The position numbers were made by a program, and so were the translations under genes. DNA of 64,000 nucleotides from an uncultured Erythrobacter sp. (GTDB taxonomy: Bacteria; Pseudomonadota; Alphaproteobacteria; Sphingomonadales; Sphingomonadaceae). The stretch lies in contig CANLVN010000001.1 in NCBI GenBank assembly GCA_947494705.1, positions 744,001-808,000 on the forward strand, written 5' to 3'. Below the pieces are notes generated by a model that ran no database searches, was not told the origin of the DNA, and saw nothing but the letters and a program-made list of their open reading frames with translations. This document shows positions 55,777-63,765 of the stretch, piece after piece. Every line of letters starts with the position of its first letter. The first letter of the stretch is position 1.

Positions 55777-56619
55777 GTGAGCGAGATCGGCAGCCTCCCG
55801 CTGTTCCACCGGATTGCCGGTCAATCGGTGTTGGTTCTCGGAGAGGGAGAGGCCGCCGAGCCCAAGCGTCGACTGGTCGAACGCGCAGGAGGGGTCGTCG
55901 AAACCGACAGTGCGCGTGCGATCGACGAAGGCGTACGACTGGCTTTCGTCGCTTACGAGGATGCGAAGGCCTGCGAGGTTGCGGCAATCAACCTTCGCTG
56001 TGCGGGAATGCTGGTCAATGTCGTCGACCGCCCCGACCTATGCGATTTTACCACACCTAGCATTCTGGACCGCAATCCTGTTCTGATCGCGGTGGGCACC
56101 GGCGGCGCTTCGGCGGGACTGGCCAAGCATCTGCGCCTGCGTCTGGAGCGCATTTTGCCGCCGGGCCTTGGTAAGCTGGCGAGAGCCATGTTCGACGCCC
56201 GCGATCGGCTAAGGGCGCGGTTTCCCGAAGCTTCCGAACGCCGCCGCGCGATCGACGAAGCCCTTCGTGAAGGCGGGCCGCTCGATCCTCTCGATGCAAC
56301 ATCGCATGACAAGGTGGCCGGTTGGCTGGACGATCCGACGGCGGCTGCCGAACCGACGACCGAGCGTTTCGTCCTGACCAGCCCCGATCCCGAGGATCTC
56401 ACCATCAAACAGGCTCGACTGCTTGGCGAAGCGGATGTGGTCTGTGCCGATCCGTCCGTCCCTTCGTCCGTGCTCGGACGGGCGCGAGCGGACGCTCAGC
56501 GGTTTGCCTGCGGGCGGGAAGAGTGCCGGGGTGCATCCTCCTGCCCGCAAGCGCGCAAGGCCGGCAGTGAGACCGGCCTCACCGTGATCCTGCACCGGGA
56601 TGAGGCGCAGGACCGATAG
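55777..56619 (+). CDS. siroheme synthase-type precorrin-2 dehydrogenase/ferrochelatase with truncated C-terminal methyltransferase remnant
   Basis: A GTG start 7 nt after lysA gives 280 residues. The N-terminal domain is the NAD-dependent precorrin-2 oxidase/sirohydrochlorin chelatase of CysG: LPLFHRIAGQSVLVLGEGEAAEPKRR, LRCAGMLVNVVDRPDLCDFTTP and NPVLIAVGTGGASAGLAKHLR. About 60 C-terminal residues (VLTSPDPEDLTIKQARLLGEADVVCADP) match only the start of a SUMT methyltransferase domain, after which the protein ends in a Cys/Arg-rich tail. Methylation of uroporphyrinogen would need a separate enzyme. It makes siroheme for sulfite/nitrite reductase. Confidence 0.85.
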   Translation: MSEIGSLPLFHRIAGQSVLVLGEGEAAEPKRRLVERAGGVVETDSARAIDEGVRLAFVAYEDAKACEVAAINLRCAGMLVNVVDRPDLCDFTTPSILDRNPVLIAVGTGGASAGLAKHLRLRLERILPPGLGKLARAMFDARDRLRARFPEASERRRAIDEALREGGPLDPLDATSHDKVAGWLDDPTAAAEPTTERFVLTSPDPEDLTIKQARLLGEADVVCADPSVPSSVLGRARADAQRFACGREECRGASSCPQARKAGSETGLTVILHRDEAQDR

Positions 56620-56621
56620 GT

Positions 56622-57638
56622 TCAGGCCGCCTGAGCCAACGGCACCTCGACCTCGGCAAAATAGCGCGCCATGGCCGTGCTCGACTGAGCGCTCAGGCCG
56701 ATAAAGGCGCGGCGTTTGTCATTGGGATCCGCGACGCGTTCGAATACGCCGCAATCGACCAACTGCTTGATCCAGCGCAGCCCGGTCGTTGGCGGGACTG
56801 CAGCCGCAATGCACAGCGAGGTCACCGAAACCTGCATTTTCTCGGCTTCAGCTGCGGTCAGATCGAGCAGCATATCCCAGGCCGGATCGGCGAAAAGTTC
56901 GGCATCGAAGAACTTCGCGCGAGCCTGACGCGATGCGATGACCTTGCGCACGAAGCGTGGATCGGGTGTCGGTGCCTGTGCCTGTGCCGAATTGAAGCGG
57001 GGTGCTTCCTTGGAGGAATTTGCCTCCGTACCCTTCGTGGCCAGCGTCGAAACGCTTGAATGTGCCCGCAGCGCGGCGCGCGATGCCTCGGTGATATTCT
57101 CGGCTCCCGAAAGTCCTTCGAGTTTGTGCGCAATAGCCTCCACCTGACGCGACAGGTGGAGAAGGTTGAGCCGGTCGTCCTCGGTCATTTCGCGCACACG
57201 GGCGTTGCCGATATCGGCGAGCACCCGCCCGACCGCGATGATGCGCTCGCCGCGAGAGGGCTGGACCAGAATTTGCGGCTGTGACTGGTCGAGGGCACAG
57301 AACACCGCATCAAGCCCGTCGAGAGAGGTCGATACGATCAGCTTCGCCCCGGCATGGGCCACGCGCATATCCAGCCTCGACAGCGCAGCAATGGTTTCTC
57401 CGTCAACCAACGGGCAATCGACCATCACGACATCGCCCAGCAACGCGATCGGGCCGTCGAGCAGTTTCCCGATCTCCCCGCCATCGATCGTACGGAAACC
57501 CGCACCGGACAAATCGTCCTGTATCACTTCACGCACCACCGGACGATCGGCAAAAATCGCCACTCGCGCGGGCAGGCCGGACGCGTCGGTGACGCTGTCA
57601 TAGGAAAAATCGGACTTCTGAATTTCAAGTTGTGGCAT
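56622..57638 (-). CDS. MarR-like winged-helix regulator with N-terminal receiver-like domain
   Basis: The 338 residues show an N-terminal alpha/beta domain (about 24-145: RVAIFADRPVVREVIQDDL, DVVMVDCPL, KLIVSTSLDGLDAV) resembling a response-regulator receiver without the standard acidic pair. A variable Ser/Ala/Pro linker follows. The C-terminal winged-helix domain (DMLLDLTAAEAEKMQVSV to PTTGLRWIKQLVDCGVFERVADPNDKRRAFIGLS) is typical of MarR-type regulators. It is divergent from an ECF sigma factor gene, 131 nt away, suggesting mutual control. Signal unknown. Confidence 0.8.
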   Translation of the reverse strand: MPQLEIQKSDFSYDSVTDASGLPARVAIFADRPVVREVIQDDLSGAGFRTIDGGEIGKLLDGPIALLGDVVMVDCPLVDGETIAALSRLDMRVAHAGAKLIVSTSLDGLDAVFCALDQSQPQILVQPSRGERIIAVGRVLADIGNARVREMTEDDRLNLLHLSRQVEAIAHKLEGLSGAENITEASRAALRAHSSVSTLATKGTEANSSKEAPRFNSAQAQAPTPDPRFVRKVIASRQARAKFFDAELFADPAWDMLLDLTAAEAEKMQVSVTSLCIAAAVPPTTGLRWIKQLVDCGVFERVADPNDKRRAFIGLSAQSSTAMARYFAEVEVPLAQAA

Positions 57639-57769
57639 CGAGTCGCTCCCCTTTGATAGTGAGAACGTGAGTAGAACAAATGAGGATCAAGTCAAGATTA
57701 GGGCATTGTCGCGCAATTTTTCTCCAATGCGGTTGAACTTCTCGGCACAGTGCAGCGACTACCTTTACG

Positions 57770-58342
57770 ATGACCCAGCGCACCCGCTCATCCGCTCCGC
57801 CCGATACGGGCCAGGTGTTCGACGAGATGCTCGTCGTGCTTGCACAGTCTGGCGACCGGCGCGCGCTTGAACGGCTGTTTCGCCGCTGGAATCCAAAGCT
57901 CGCCCGCGCCGCCCGGCGCTATTGCGGGAGCGAGGATGCTGCGCACGACCTTGCGCAGGAATGCTGGCTGGGCATCGTGAAACGTCTGGGTAGTGTGCGC
58001 GACCCCTCACGCTTTCGCAGCTTCGCCTTTTCGGTGCTGCACCGCCGCGGAGCTAACCATCTGCGCAAAATCTATCGAGACCGCGAGGGCGAGGCGAAGC
58101 TGGATGTAATGCCGCAGGAGACCTCTTCTCCGCCCGAAACAATCGCGATTGCGCAGGCTTTCGCTGCATTGCCGCCTGACCAGCGATTGGCTGCGCATCT
58201 CTATTTCGTCGAAGGACTGACCCTCGTAGAAATCGCCGAGGTCCAGTCCATCCCCGAAGGCACCGCCAAAAGCCGCCTGTTCCACGCGCGTCGCAAACTC
58301 AAAGCGGCGCTGAGCCAAGATCCTGAAGGAGAACAACAATGA
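57770..58342 (+). CDS. ECF-type RNA polymerase sigma factor
   Basis: The 190 residues carry region 2 (RRALERLFRRWNPKLARAARRYCGSEDAAHDLAQECWLGIV) and region 4 (LPPDQRLAAHLYFVEGLTLVEIAEVQSIPEGTAKSRLFHARRKLK), without region 3. No ribosome site precedes the ATG. Upstream GAACTT (57735-57740), a 16-bp spacer and GACTA (57757-57761) could be an ECF-type promoter giving a leaderless mRNA. The stop overlaps the next gene by 4 nt, a DUF6768 membrane protein that is its likely partner or anti-sigma factor. Confidence 0.92.
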   Translation: MTQRTRSSAPPDTGQVFDEMLVVLAQSGDRRALERLFRRWNPKLARAARRYCGSEDAAHDLAQECWLGIVKRLGSVRDPSRFRSFAFSVLHRRGANHLRKIYRDREGEAKLDVMPQETSSPPETIAIAQAFAALPPDQRLAAHLYFVEGLTLVEIAEVQSIPEGTAKSRLFHARRKLKAALSQDPEGEQQ

Positions 58343-58716
58343 CCAACAAAGACGATGCGATAGCGGCCGCGCTGGACGCCGACGACCGCGAATTCCTGAA
58401 AAGCCTTGAAGGGGATCGTGGGCTGTTCCAGCAGATCGGCGACACATGGAAAGGACCGCTTGGCGGATGGTCGAAGCTGGTCTTCGTCATGGCGGTGGTG
58501 TTCGGCCTGCTCCTGCTCTTCACGATCTGGCAGGTCGCCCACACCCGCGATCCGGTGGAGCATACCCTGTGGGCTATCGCCGCGCTTGCGGTGCTGGTGA
58601 TCCAGGGCTTTACGAAGCAGTGGCTGTTTTCGCGCATGAACATGCTCACTGTCCTGCGCGAGTTGAAGAAGCTGCAGGTGCAGGTTGCGCTGCTGTCGGA
58701 GGAGAGGGAGCGTTAG
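58339..58716 (+). CDS. DUF6768 membrane protein, partner of the ECF sigma factor
   Basis: The 125 residues start with a soluble segment (DAIAAALDADDREFLKSLEGDRGLFQQIGDTWKGPLGGW), have two membrane helices (LVFVMAVVFGLLLLFTIW and TLWAIAALAVLVIQGF) and end in an amphipathic helix (NMLTVLRELKKLQVQVALL). This is the DUF6768 family, commonly encoded just after ECF sigma factors in alphaproteobacteria. Its ATG overlaps the sigma factor stop. A role as anti-sigma or membrane sensor is inferred from position. Its stop TAG overlaps the stop of the convergent L,D-transpeptidase gene. Confidence 0.88.
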   Translation: MTNKDDAIAAALDADDREFLKSLEGDRGLFQQIGDTWKGPLGGWSKLVFVMAVVFGLLLLFTIWQVAHTRDPVEHTLWAIAALAVLVIQGFTKQWLFSRMNMLTVLRELKKLQVQVALLSEERER

Positions 58717-59327
58717 GGCCGGATTTCGATCGGCGTGCCATCGGGCACGATCTGCCACAGTTCCTCGATCTCTTCATTGCTGAGTGCGATGCATCCATCG
58801 GTCCAGTCGCCGCGCATCCTGCCGGGGCGTCCGGTCGGCTGGCCATGGATGAATATCTCACCGCCGGGCGAGCGGCCATAGGCCTGCGCAAACGCACGAT
58901 CCTGCGCGTTGGGATAGGAAATGCGGAGCGAGAGGTGGAATGAACTGCGCGGATTGCGCGTGTCGATCGTATAGAGTCCCTCCGGCGTACGCTCGTCGCC
59001 CTGGAACCGCTTATGCCCCATCGGCGCATCGCCGAATTGCAGGCCGCGATAGGCGCGGATCGGGCGGCCATCGCGATAGGCGACGAGCAGCCGGTCCGAC
59101 TTGTCGATCAACAGGTAATCCGCGATCAGCGGCGCCCCGGCAGCGGTATCGCGCCCAATAGAGCGGGCTGCCGCGCCCCTGCTCGCCTCGCCTGGGAGCA
59201 TCGCGGGGTAAGCGGGTCGATGCACCGCCGCGTCGCCATTGGTGCCGGACGAAACGGGTGTCGACCCAGCGCAGGCGGCAAGCAGGAGACTTAGTGTGCT
59301 CAAAACGAGGGCGGCGAGGCGGTGCAT
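58713..59327 (-). CDS. L,D-transpeptidase family lipoprotein (YkuD domain)
   Basis: The 204 residues begin with a lipobox (LSLLLAA, then C19). The YkuD domain shows LLIDKSDRLLVAYRDGRPIR, GDERTPEGLYTID, the His in EIFIHGQPTG and the catalytic Cys in GDWTDGCIALSNEEIEEL. It would cross-link or edit peptidoglycan or attach outer-membrane proteins. LysM or PG-binding modules are absent. It is convergent with the DUF6768 gene; their stop codons share bases. Confidence 0.93.
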   Translation of the reverse strand: MHRLAALVLSTLSLLLAACAGSTPVSSGTNGDAAVHRPAYPAMLPGEASRGAAARSIGRDTAAGAPLIADYLLIDKSDRLLVAYRDGRPIRAYRGLQFGDAPMGHKRFQGDERTPEGLYTIDTRNPRSSFHLSLRISYPNAQDRAFAQAYGRSPGGEIFIHGQPTGRPGRMRGDWTDGCIALSNEEIEELWQIVPDGTPIEIRP

Positions 59328-59428
59328 CGGTCCTATGCTTACGCCTCCAGGAGACTACGGGCAATTACGCCCGTTGCCGTATGTCCCGCAGCTAGACTTC
59401 TTAGAGATTGCCCTTGGGGTGCCGTCGA

Positions 59429-60718
59429 TCAGTCCTCGAAGGGATCGCGCACCAGGATCGTGTCGTCGCGCTCGGGACTGGTGGAAACCAGCGCGACCGG
59501 GCACTCGATCAGTTCCTGGATCCGCTGCACGTACTTGATCGCATTGGCCGGCAGGTCGGCATAGCTGCGCGCTCCAACCGTGCTCTGGCTCCAGCCTTCC
59601 ATCTCTTCATAGATCGGTTCGACTTCGGCCTGATCCGCGGAATGGGTGGGCAGGTAGTCGTAGACGTTGCCGCGCAGGCGATAGCCGGTGCAGATCTTCA
59701 CCGTTTCCAGCCCATCGAGCACATCGATCTTGGTCAGCGCAATGCCGGTCACACCGCTTACTGCGCAGGTCTGTCGCACCAGCACTGCGTCGAACCAGCC
59801 CACCCGGCGTTGTCGCCCGGTGACAGTGCCGAACTCATGCCCGCGCTCGCCCAGCCTCTGTCCGATCTCGTCGTCGAGTTCCGTCGGAAACGGGCCGGAG
59901 CCTACGCGCGTCGTATAAGCCTTGACGATGCCGAGCACGAAACCGGTCGCGTTCGGCCCCAGCCCACTGCCACTGGCTGCCGTGCCGCTGACCGTGTTCG
60001 AGCTGGTGACGAAGGGATAGGTGCCGTGATCGACGTCGAGCAGGACGCCCTGCGCGCCTTCGAACAGGACCCTGGCCCCTGCCTTGCGCACCTTCTTCAG
60101 CCGCTTCCACACCGGCTGCGCGAACCGCAGCACGAAGGGAGCGACATCGCGCAGCTCCTCGAGCAGCGCCTCGCGGTCAACAGGAGGTTGGTCGAACCCG
60201 GCTCGCAGCGCGTCATGATGCGCGCAGAGGCGATCGAGCTGCGGTTCGAGGCTGTCTAGATGCGCGAGGTCGCAAACGCGGATCGCGCGGCGGCCCACCT
60301 TGTCCTCGTAAGCCGGACCGATGCCGCGCCCGGTCGTCCCGATCTTGCCCTTGCCCGCGGCCTGTTCGCGCAATCCGTCGAGGTCGCGGTGCAGCGGCAG
60401 GATCAGCGGGCAGTTGTCGGCGACGGCGAGGTTGTCGGCCGTGATCGCGACGCCCTGCCCTTCCAGCTTGGCGACCTCATCGCGCAAGGCCCACGGATCG
60501 AGCACAACGCCGTTTCCGATCATGCTCATCGTGCCCGACACGATGCCCGAGGGAAGCAGCGAGAGCTTGTAGGTAGTCCCGTCGATGACCAGCGTGTGCC
60601 CGGCATTGTGCCCGCCCTGGAAGCGAACGACGGCATCGGCGCGGCTGGCTAGCCAGTCGACGATCTTGCCCTTGCCCTCATCGCCCCATTGGGCGCCGAT
60701 CACGGTGACGTTGGCCAT
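59429..60718 (-). CDS. purA: adenylosuccinate synthetase
   Basis: This enzyme is the first step from IMP to AMP. The 429 residues start [20 protein letters not shown], with the P-loop-like GDEGKGK, then [49 protein letters not shown] and TTTKR-like [11 protein letters not shown]. Length is typical. It is monocistronic, with a 365-bp gap upstream. Confidence 0.98.
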   Translation of the reverse strand: MANVTVIGAQWGDEGKGKIVDWLASRADAVVRFQGGHNAGHTLVIDGTTYKLSLLPSGIVSGTMSMIGNGVVLDPWALRDEVAKLEGQGVAITADNLAVADNCPLILPLHRDLDGLREQAAGKGKIGTTGRGIGPAYEDKVGRRAIRVCDLAHLDSLEPQLDRLCAHHDALRAGFDQPPVDREALLEELRDVAPFVLRFAQPVWKRLKKVRKAGARVLFEGAQGVLLDVDHGTYPFVTSSNTVSGTAASGSGLGPNATGFVLGIVKAYTTRVGSGPFPTELDDEIGQRLGERGHEFGTVTGRQRRVGWFDAVLVRQTCAVSGVTGIALTKIDVLDGLETVKICTGYRLRGNVYDYLPTHSADQAEVEPIYEEMEGWSQSTVGARSYADLPANAIKYVQRIQELIECPVALVSTSPERDDTILVRDPFED

Positions 60719-61083
60719 GCCTTAATGCTTCCATTCATTGTGCAAACCGCGCGGGACTAGGGGCTTGCGCGCTGGAGGGCAAGCGTGGTGGCGTGTGGAA
60801 CTGCGAACCGGGGGTTTGTAAAAAGCGTATTTGCGCGCAACACACTGAACTTGCGCGGCTTTCGGCGAATTCCGCGCCCCGGCATGTGACTTTCCGTATT
60901 CGGGGGTCGAGCAAGGGCACAGAACTGTATGATGCAAAGGCACGGGTGATCGGATGATACGGGGCATTTCGCCAGTTAGCGGCACGGGCGATCGGTAGGA
61001 AAGTTCGCCTTTCGCACCCTTTCGCACCCGCTCTTCGGAACCTGCGCGGTCCCCTCCCCGTTGATCGGGCAAAAGGAGATTCC
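60719..61083. promoter_or_regulatory. divergent control region between purA and the aldo/keto reductase gene
   Basis: This 365-bp gap has no convincing gene. It contains a 15-bp direct repeat with one mismatch (GGCACGGGTGATCGG at 60939 and GGCACGGGCGATCGG at 60981), spaced 42 bp start to start, about four helical turns. A perfect 10-bp tandem TTTCGCACCC (61010-61029) abuts the stress promoter of the reductase gene. The two repeats could bind a regulator. The purA promoter should lie nearer 60730-60830. Confidence 0.5.
61037..61062 (+). promoter_or_regulatory. consensus EcfG (general stress sigma) promoter
   Basis: GGAAC (61037-61041), a 17-bp spacer and CGTT (61059-61062) fit the alphaproteobacterial EcfG promoter exactly. 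The ribosome site AAAAGGAG begins 9 nt later and the ATG of the aldo/keto reductase is at 61084. This implies a very short leader. Confidence 0.7.
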
Positions 61084-61902
61084 ATGACCGACTATCCCAC
61101 ACTCACCCTCAACGACGACCGCCAGATCCCGCAGCTTGGCTTCGGCACCTGGGAAATCGAAGGCGACGACGCAAAAGCCGCAGTCGGCACCGCAGTCGAA
61201 ACCGGCTACTGGCTGATCGACACTGCCGCCGTTTACGGAAACGAAAAGGAGGTGGGCGAAGGGATCGGCGATTGGTCCGACATTTTCCTGCAGACCAAGA
61301 TCTGGAACGAATCGCAAGGCTACGACCGCACGCTCAAGGCCGCAGACAAATGCCTCTCACGTCTGGGCCGCGATCATGTCGACATGCTTCTGATCCACTG
61401 GCCTTGCCCCGAGAAGGACCTGTTCGTGGATACGTGGAAAGCCTTCATCGAACTGCGCGATCAGGGCAAGGCGAAGTCCATCGGCGTGTCGAATTTCCGT
61501 GAAGAGGACCTGAAGCGTATCGTCGATGAAACAGGCGTCGTTCCCGCGCTCAACCAGATCGAGCTCCACCCGACCTTCCAGCAGCGCGAAATGCGCAAGG
61601 TGCACGAGGAAATGGGCATTTTGACGCAAAGCTGGTCGCCGCTGGGACAGGGCAAGGCGATGGACAGCGACGTCATTTCTTCGATCGCCGAAGAGACGGG
61701 CAAATCTAAATCCGCCGTGGTCATTCGCTGGCATATCCAGCACGGGCTGAGCACGCTGCCGCGCTCGACCAATCCCGATCATATCCGCGACAATTTCGCC
61801 GCCCTGAGCTTCGAACTGAGCGACGAGCAGATGGCAAAGATCGACACGCTGGACGATCCCGATGCGCGGATGGGTCCTGAGCCGGGCAAGTTCAACAGCT
61901 AA
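61084..61902 (+). CDS. aldo/keto reductase (2,5-diketo-gluconate reductase type)
   Basis: This NADPH-dependent carbonyl reductase of 272 residues has the catalytic tetrad: Asp and Tyr in LIDTAAVYGNE, Lys in FLQTKIW and His in LLIHWPCPE. Family signatures are GVSNFREEDL, NQIELHPTFQQ and the cofactor-site block VVIRWHIQHGLSTLPRSTNPDHIRDN. It is expressed from a consensus EcfG promoter, so it is probably a general stress gene that detoxifies aldehydes. It stands alone. Confidence 0.95.
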   Translation: MTDYPTLTLNDDRQIPQLGFGTWEIEGDDAKAAVGTAVETGYWLIDTAAVYGNEKEVGEGIGDWSDIFLQTKIWNESQGYDRTLKAADKCLSRLGRDHVDMLLIHWPCPEKDLFVDTWKAFIELRDQGKAKSIGVSNFREEDLKRIVDETGVVPALNQIELHPTFQQREMRKVHEEMGILTQSWSPLGQGKAMDSDVISSIAEETGKSKSAVVIRWHIQHGLSTLPRSTNPDHIRDNFAALSFELSDEQMAKIDTLDDPDARMGPEPGKFNS

Positions 61903-61939
61903 GCGGGAGGCTCCCTGCTCCCGATTGCTGCACCTAAGA

Positions 61940-62470
61940 TCAATCGAGCGTTATCCGGCTCGCGCTGCATGCGTCGAAGCCGGTGCGCTCGATCACCCTG
62001 CCGCTGTCGGTAACGGCGCGCAGGTCGAAGGCGCAGTTGTCCTCGCTCTCGTCCGGCCCAAGCACCACGCGAGCCGTGCAGAATTGTTCCGGCGCAAGCG
62101 TTTCGTCCGTTTCGAAATGATCGGCGCCCCATTCGCTGGTGTCCGGGCTTTTCGTGAAGAACTGGACGATGCGCTCGCCGGTGCTGTTGGTGATGATGAA
62201 ACGCGGCACTCCGGACACCGAGTTTATCGGTGGCCCCGGTTGGGCGATGCGAGGCTCGGGGCGAACGGGTCCCGCCGTGTACGGCCCATCGCGCGGCGTT
62301 TCGCGCACTGAGTTGGGGAAGCAACGCTCCCGGTCGAACTCGATGCGCGGCTGAGTTGCCGAAGAAGTACCCGCCGCACCAGCGTCGCCATCGGCGACGC
62401 ATGAAGCCGCCCCGAGGCCAATTGCCGCGGCGCCGACAGCCAGCAATTTGCTTGTAACCTGTCTCACCAT
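61940..62470 (-). CDS. exported protein of unknown function, possible lipoprotein
   Basis: The 176 residues from the ATG at 62470 have a signal peptide (MVRQVTSKLLAVGAAAIGLGAAS, then C24), which may be a lipobox. The mature part is Pro-rich up to about residue 90 and then has a beta-rich segment (PRFIITNSTGERIVQFFTKSP, CTARVVLGPDESEDNCAFDLRAV) with several Cys, possibly paired. I recognise no family. It is convergent with the aldo/keto reductase gene; hisZ lies upstream on the same strand. Confidence 0.7.
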   Translation of the reverse strand: MVRQVTSKLLAVGAAAIGLGAASCVADGDAGAAGTSSATQPRIEFDRERCFPNSVRETPRDGPYTAGPVRPEPRIAQPGPPINSVSGVPRFIITNSTGERIVQFFTKSPDTSEWGADHFETDETLAPEQFCTARVVLGPDESEDNCAFDLRAVTDSGRVIERTGFDACSASRITLD

Positions 62471-62513
62471 GCCATCACGATATAGCGATTGGCGGCATCT
62501 GGACAGAGGCTTG

Positions 62514-63623
62514 TCAAAGGGCGCGCGGGTTGTCGCCTCTGAGCACATGGGTACAGCCGAGCGCCTGCGGGTCCTCACCCTCGCCGATCTGGGCGCGGGT
62601 GCGCCAGCCTTCAGCCCGCAACCGTTGAGCGGTGTCCGGGTCATGGCCCTTCGGCAGGTAGATCACGCCTGCCGCCTCAGCCTGAGGCACGATTTCGGCA
62701 AGGCGGTCGACATAAAGGGTGAAGCCGGTCGCGGCTTCCTCGCTCCCGCCGATACGATAGCTGCCGCCCCTGCCCAGCGACCGGCCAAGCGTAGCGTGCT
62801 GGCCCTCGGCATAGAGGGTGAAACCGAACCAGCTTTGATATTCGAAACCATGCCGCTCTGTCGGGTCGAGCGTGATGCGCGCGCTATCACCGATGCGTTC
62901 TGCAATCGCCGCCAGTCCGTCGAGCCGGGTGCCCAGCGCGCCCTTGCCATCGAAGTCGCGCAATGCGGCCATCGCATCGTCGAAGGGGCCCGTGGCATAA
63001 AGAAGCGGCAGATAAGCTGCTCCCCCTGCATCTTTCAGGCCGCCTGCATCCTTGGTGTCGAGTTCATGCCGGATCGCTTCGACCGTTTCGGGGTCTTCGT
63101 CACTGGCGAGCGCGTCCACCAGGTCGGGCAGCGTGAAATCTACCGATATCCCTTCCAGACCCGCCGCGCGCGCGGCCTCGATGGCGAGGGTCACGATTTC
63201 GGCTGCGGCATCCACCGTGTCCGTCCCGATCAGTTCCGCACCCAGTTGCAGCCGCTCACGCGCGGGGTCCAGCTGGCTCGCCCGGATCAACGTGGTGTCG
63301 CCGCAATAGGCGAGCCGCAGGGGGCGAGCGACCTTGCGCATCGAAGTGGCAGCGATTCGGCCGATCTGCGGGGTGATGTCGCTGCGCAGGGCGAGCGTGC
63401 GCAGGCTCGCCGGATCGGTCATGCGAAATGTGTTCTGCGTAGCCGTGCCCAGCATTCGCGATGCCAGCGAGCTTTCGAATTCGAGCAGCGGCGGACGCAC
63501 GCGGTCGTAGCCATGCGAATCCAGCACATCGAGCGCGGCGCGCATGACGCGCGTGATCTGTGCCGCGTTCGCAGGCAGACGATCTTCGAGCCCGATGGGC
63601 AGGAGGTCGGTGGGTTGGGTCAT
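62514..63623 (-). CDS. hisZ: ATP phosphoribosyltransferase regulatory subunit
   Basis: HisZ is a histidyl-tRNA-synthetase-like protein that, with the short form of HisG, carries out the first step of histidine synthesis. The 369 residues have the HisRS core (PPLLEFESSLASRMLGT, FRMTDPASLRTLALRSDITPQIGRIA, RLAYCGDTTLI, GAELIGTDTVDAAAEIV) but lack the HisRS anticodon domain and the conserved HisA-type catalytic loop. hisG is not in the window. A palindromic repeat fills the space to serA. Confidence 0.92.
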   Translation of the reverse strand: MTQPTDLLPIGLEDRLPANAAQITRVMRAALDVLDSHGYDRVRPPLLEFESSLASRMLGTATQNTFRMTDPASLRTLALRSDITPQIGRIAATSMRKVARPLRLAYCGDTTLIRASQLDPARERLQLGAELIGTDTVDAAAEIVTLAIEAARAAGLEGISVDFTLPDLVDALASDEDPETVEAIRHELDTKDAGGLKDAGGAAYLPLLYATGPFDDAMAALRDFDGKGALGTRLDGLAAIAERIGDSARITLDPTERHGFEYQSWFGFTLYAEGQHATLGRSLGRGGSYRIGGSEEAATGFTLYVDRLAEIVPQAEAAGVIYLPKGHDPDTAQRLRAEGWRTRAQIGEGEDPQALGCTHVLRGDNPRAL

Positions 63624-63633
63624 AAAGAAAAAT

Positions 63634-63750
63634 CCGCTCGCCCTGAGCCTGTCGAAGGGCCCGTCCTTCTTCTTCCGCTGGGGGCGCTAAAAGAAGAACA
63701 GTGGTTCGACAAGGCTCTCCTGAGCTTGTCGAAGGGCTCAGTGCGAGCGG
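63634..63750. repeat. dispersed palindromic repeat (TGAGCTTGTCGAAGG family), copy 2
   Basis: A nested palindrome: the outer arms CCGCTCGC-CC-TGAGCC (63634-63649) and GGCTCA-GT-GCGAGCGG (63735-63750) pair. Inside are TTCTTCTT/AAGAAGAA and a second hairpin TTCGACAAGGCTC/GAGCTTGTCGAA (63705-63732). The core CTGAGCYTGTCGAAGG occurs twice here and once at 19717. It lies between hisZ and serA, both on the minus strand, and may affect read-through or mRNA stability. Confidence 0.8.
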
Positions 63751-63765
63751 TTTTCGAAATTGGCA

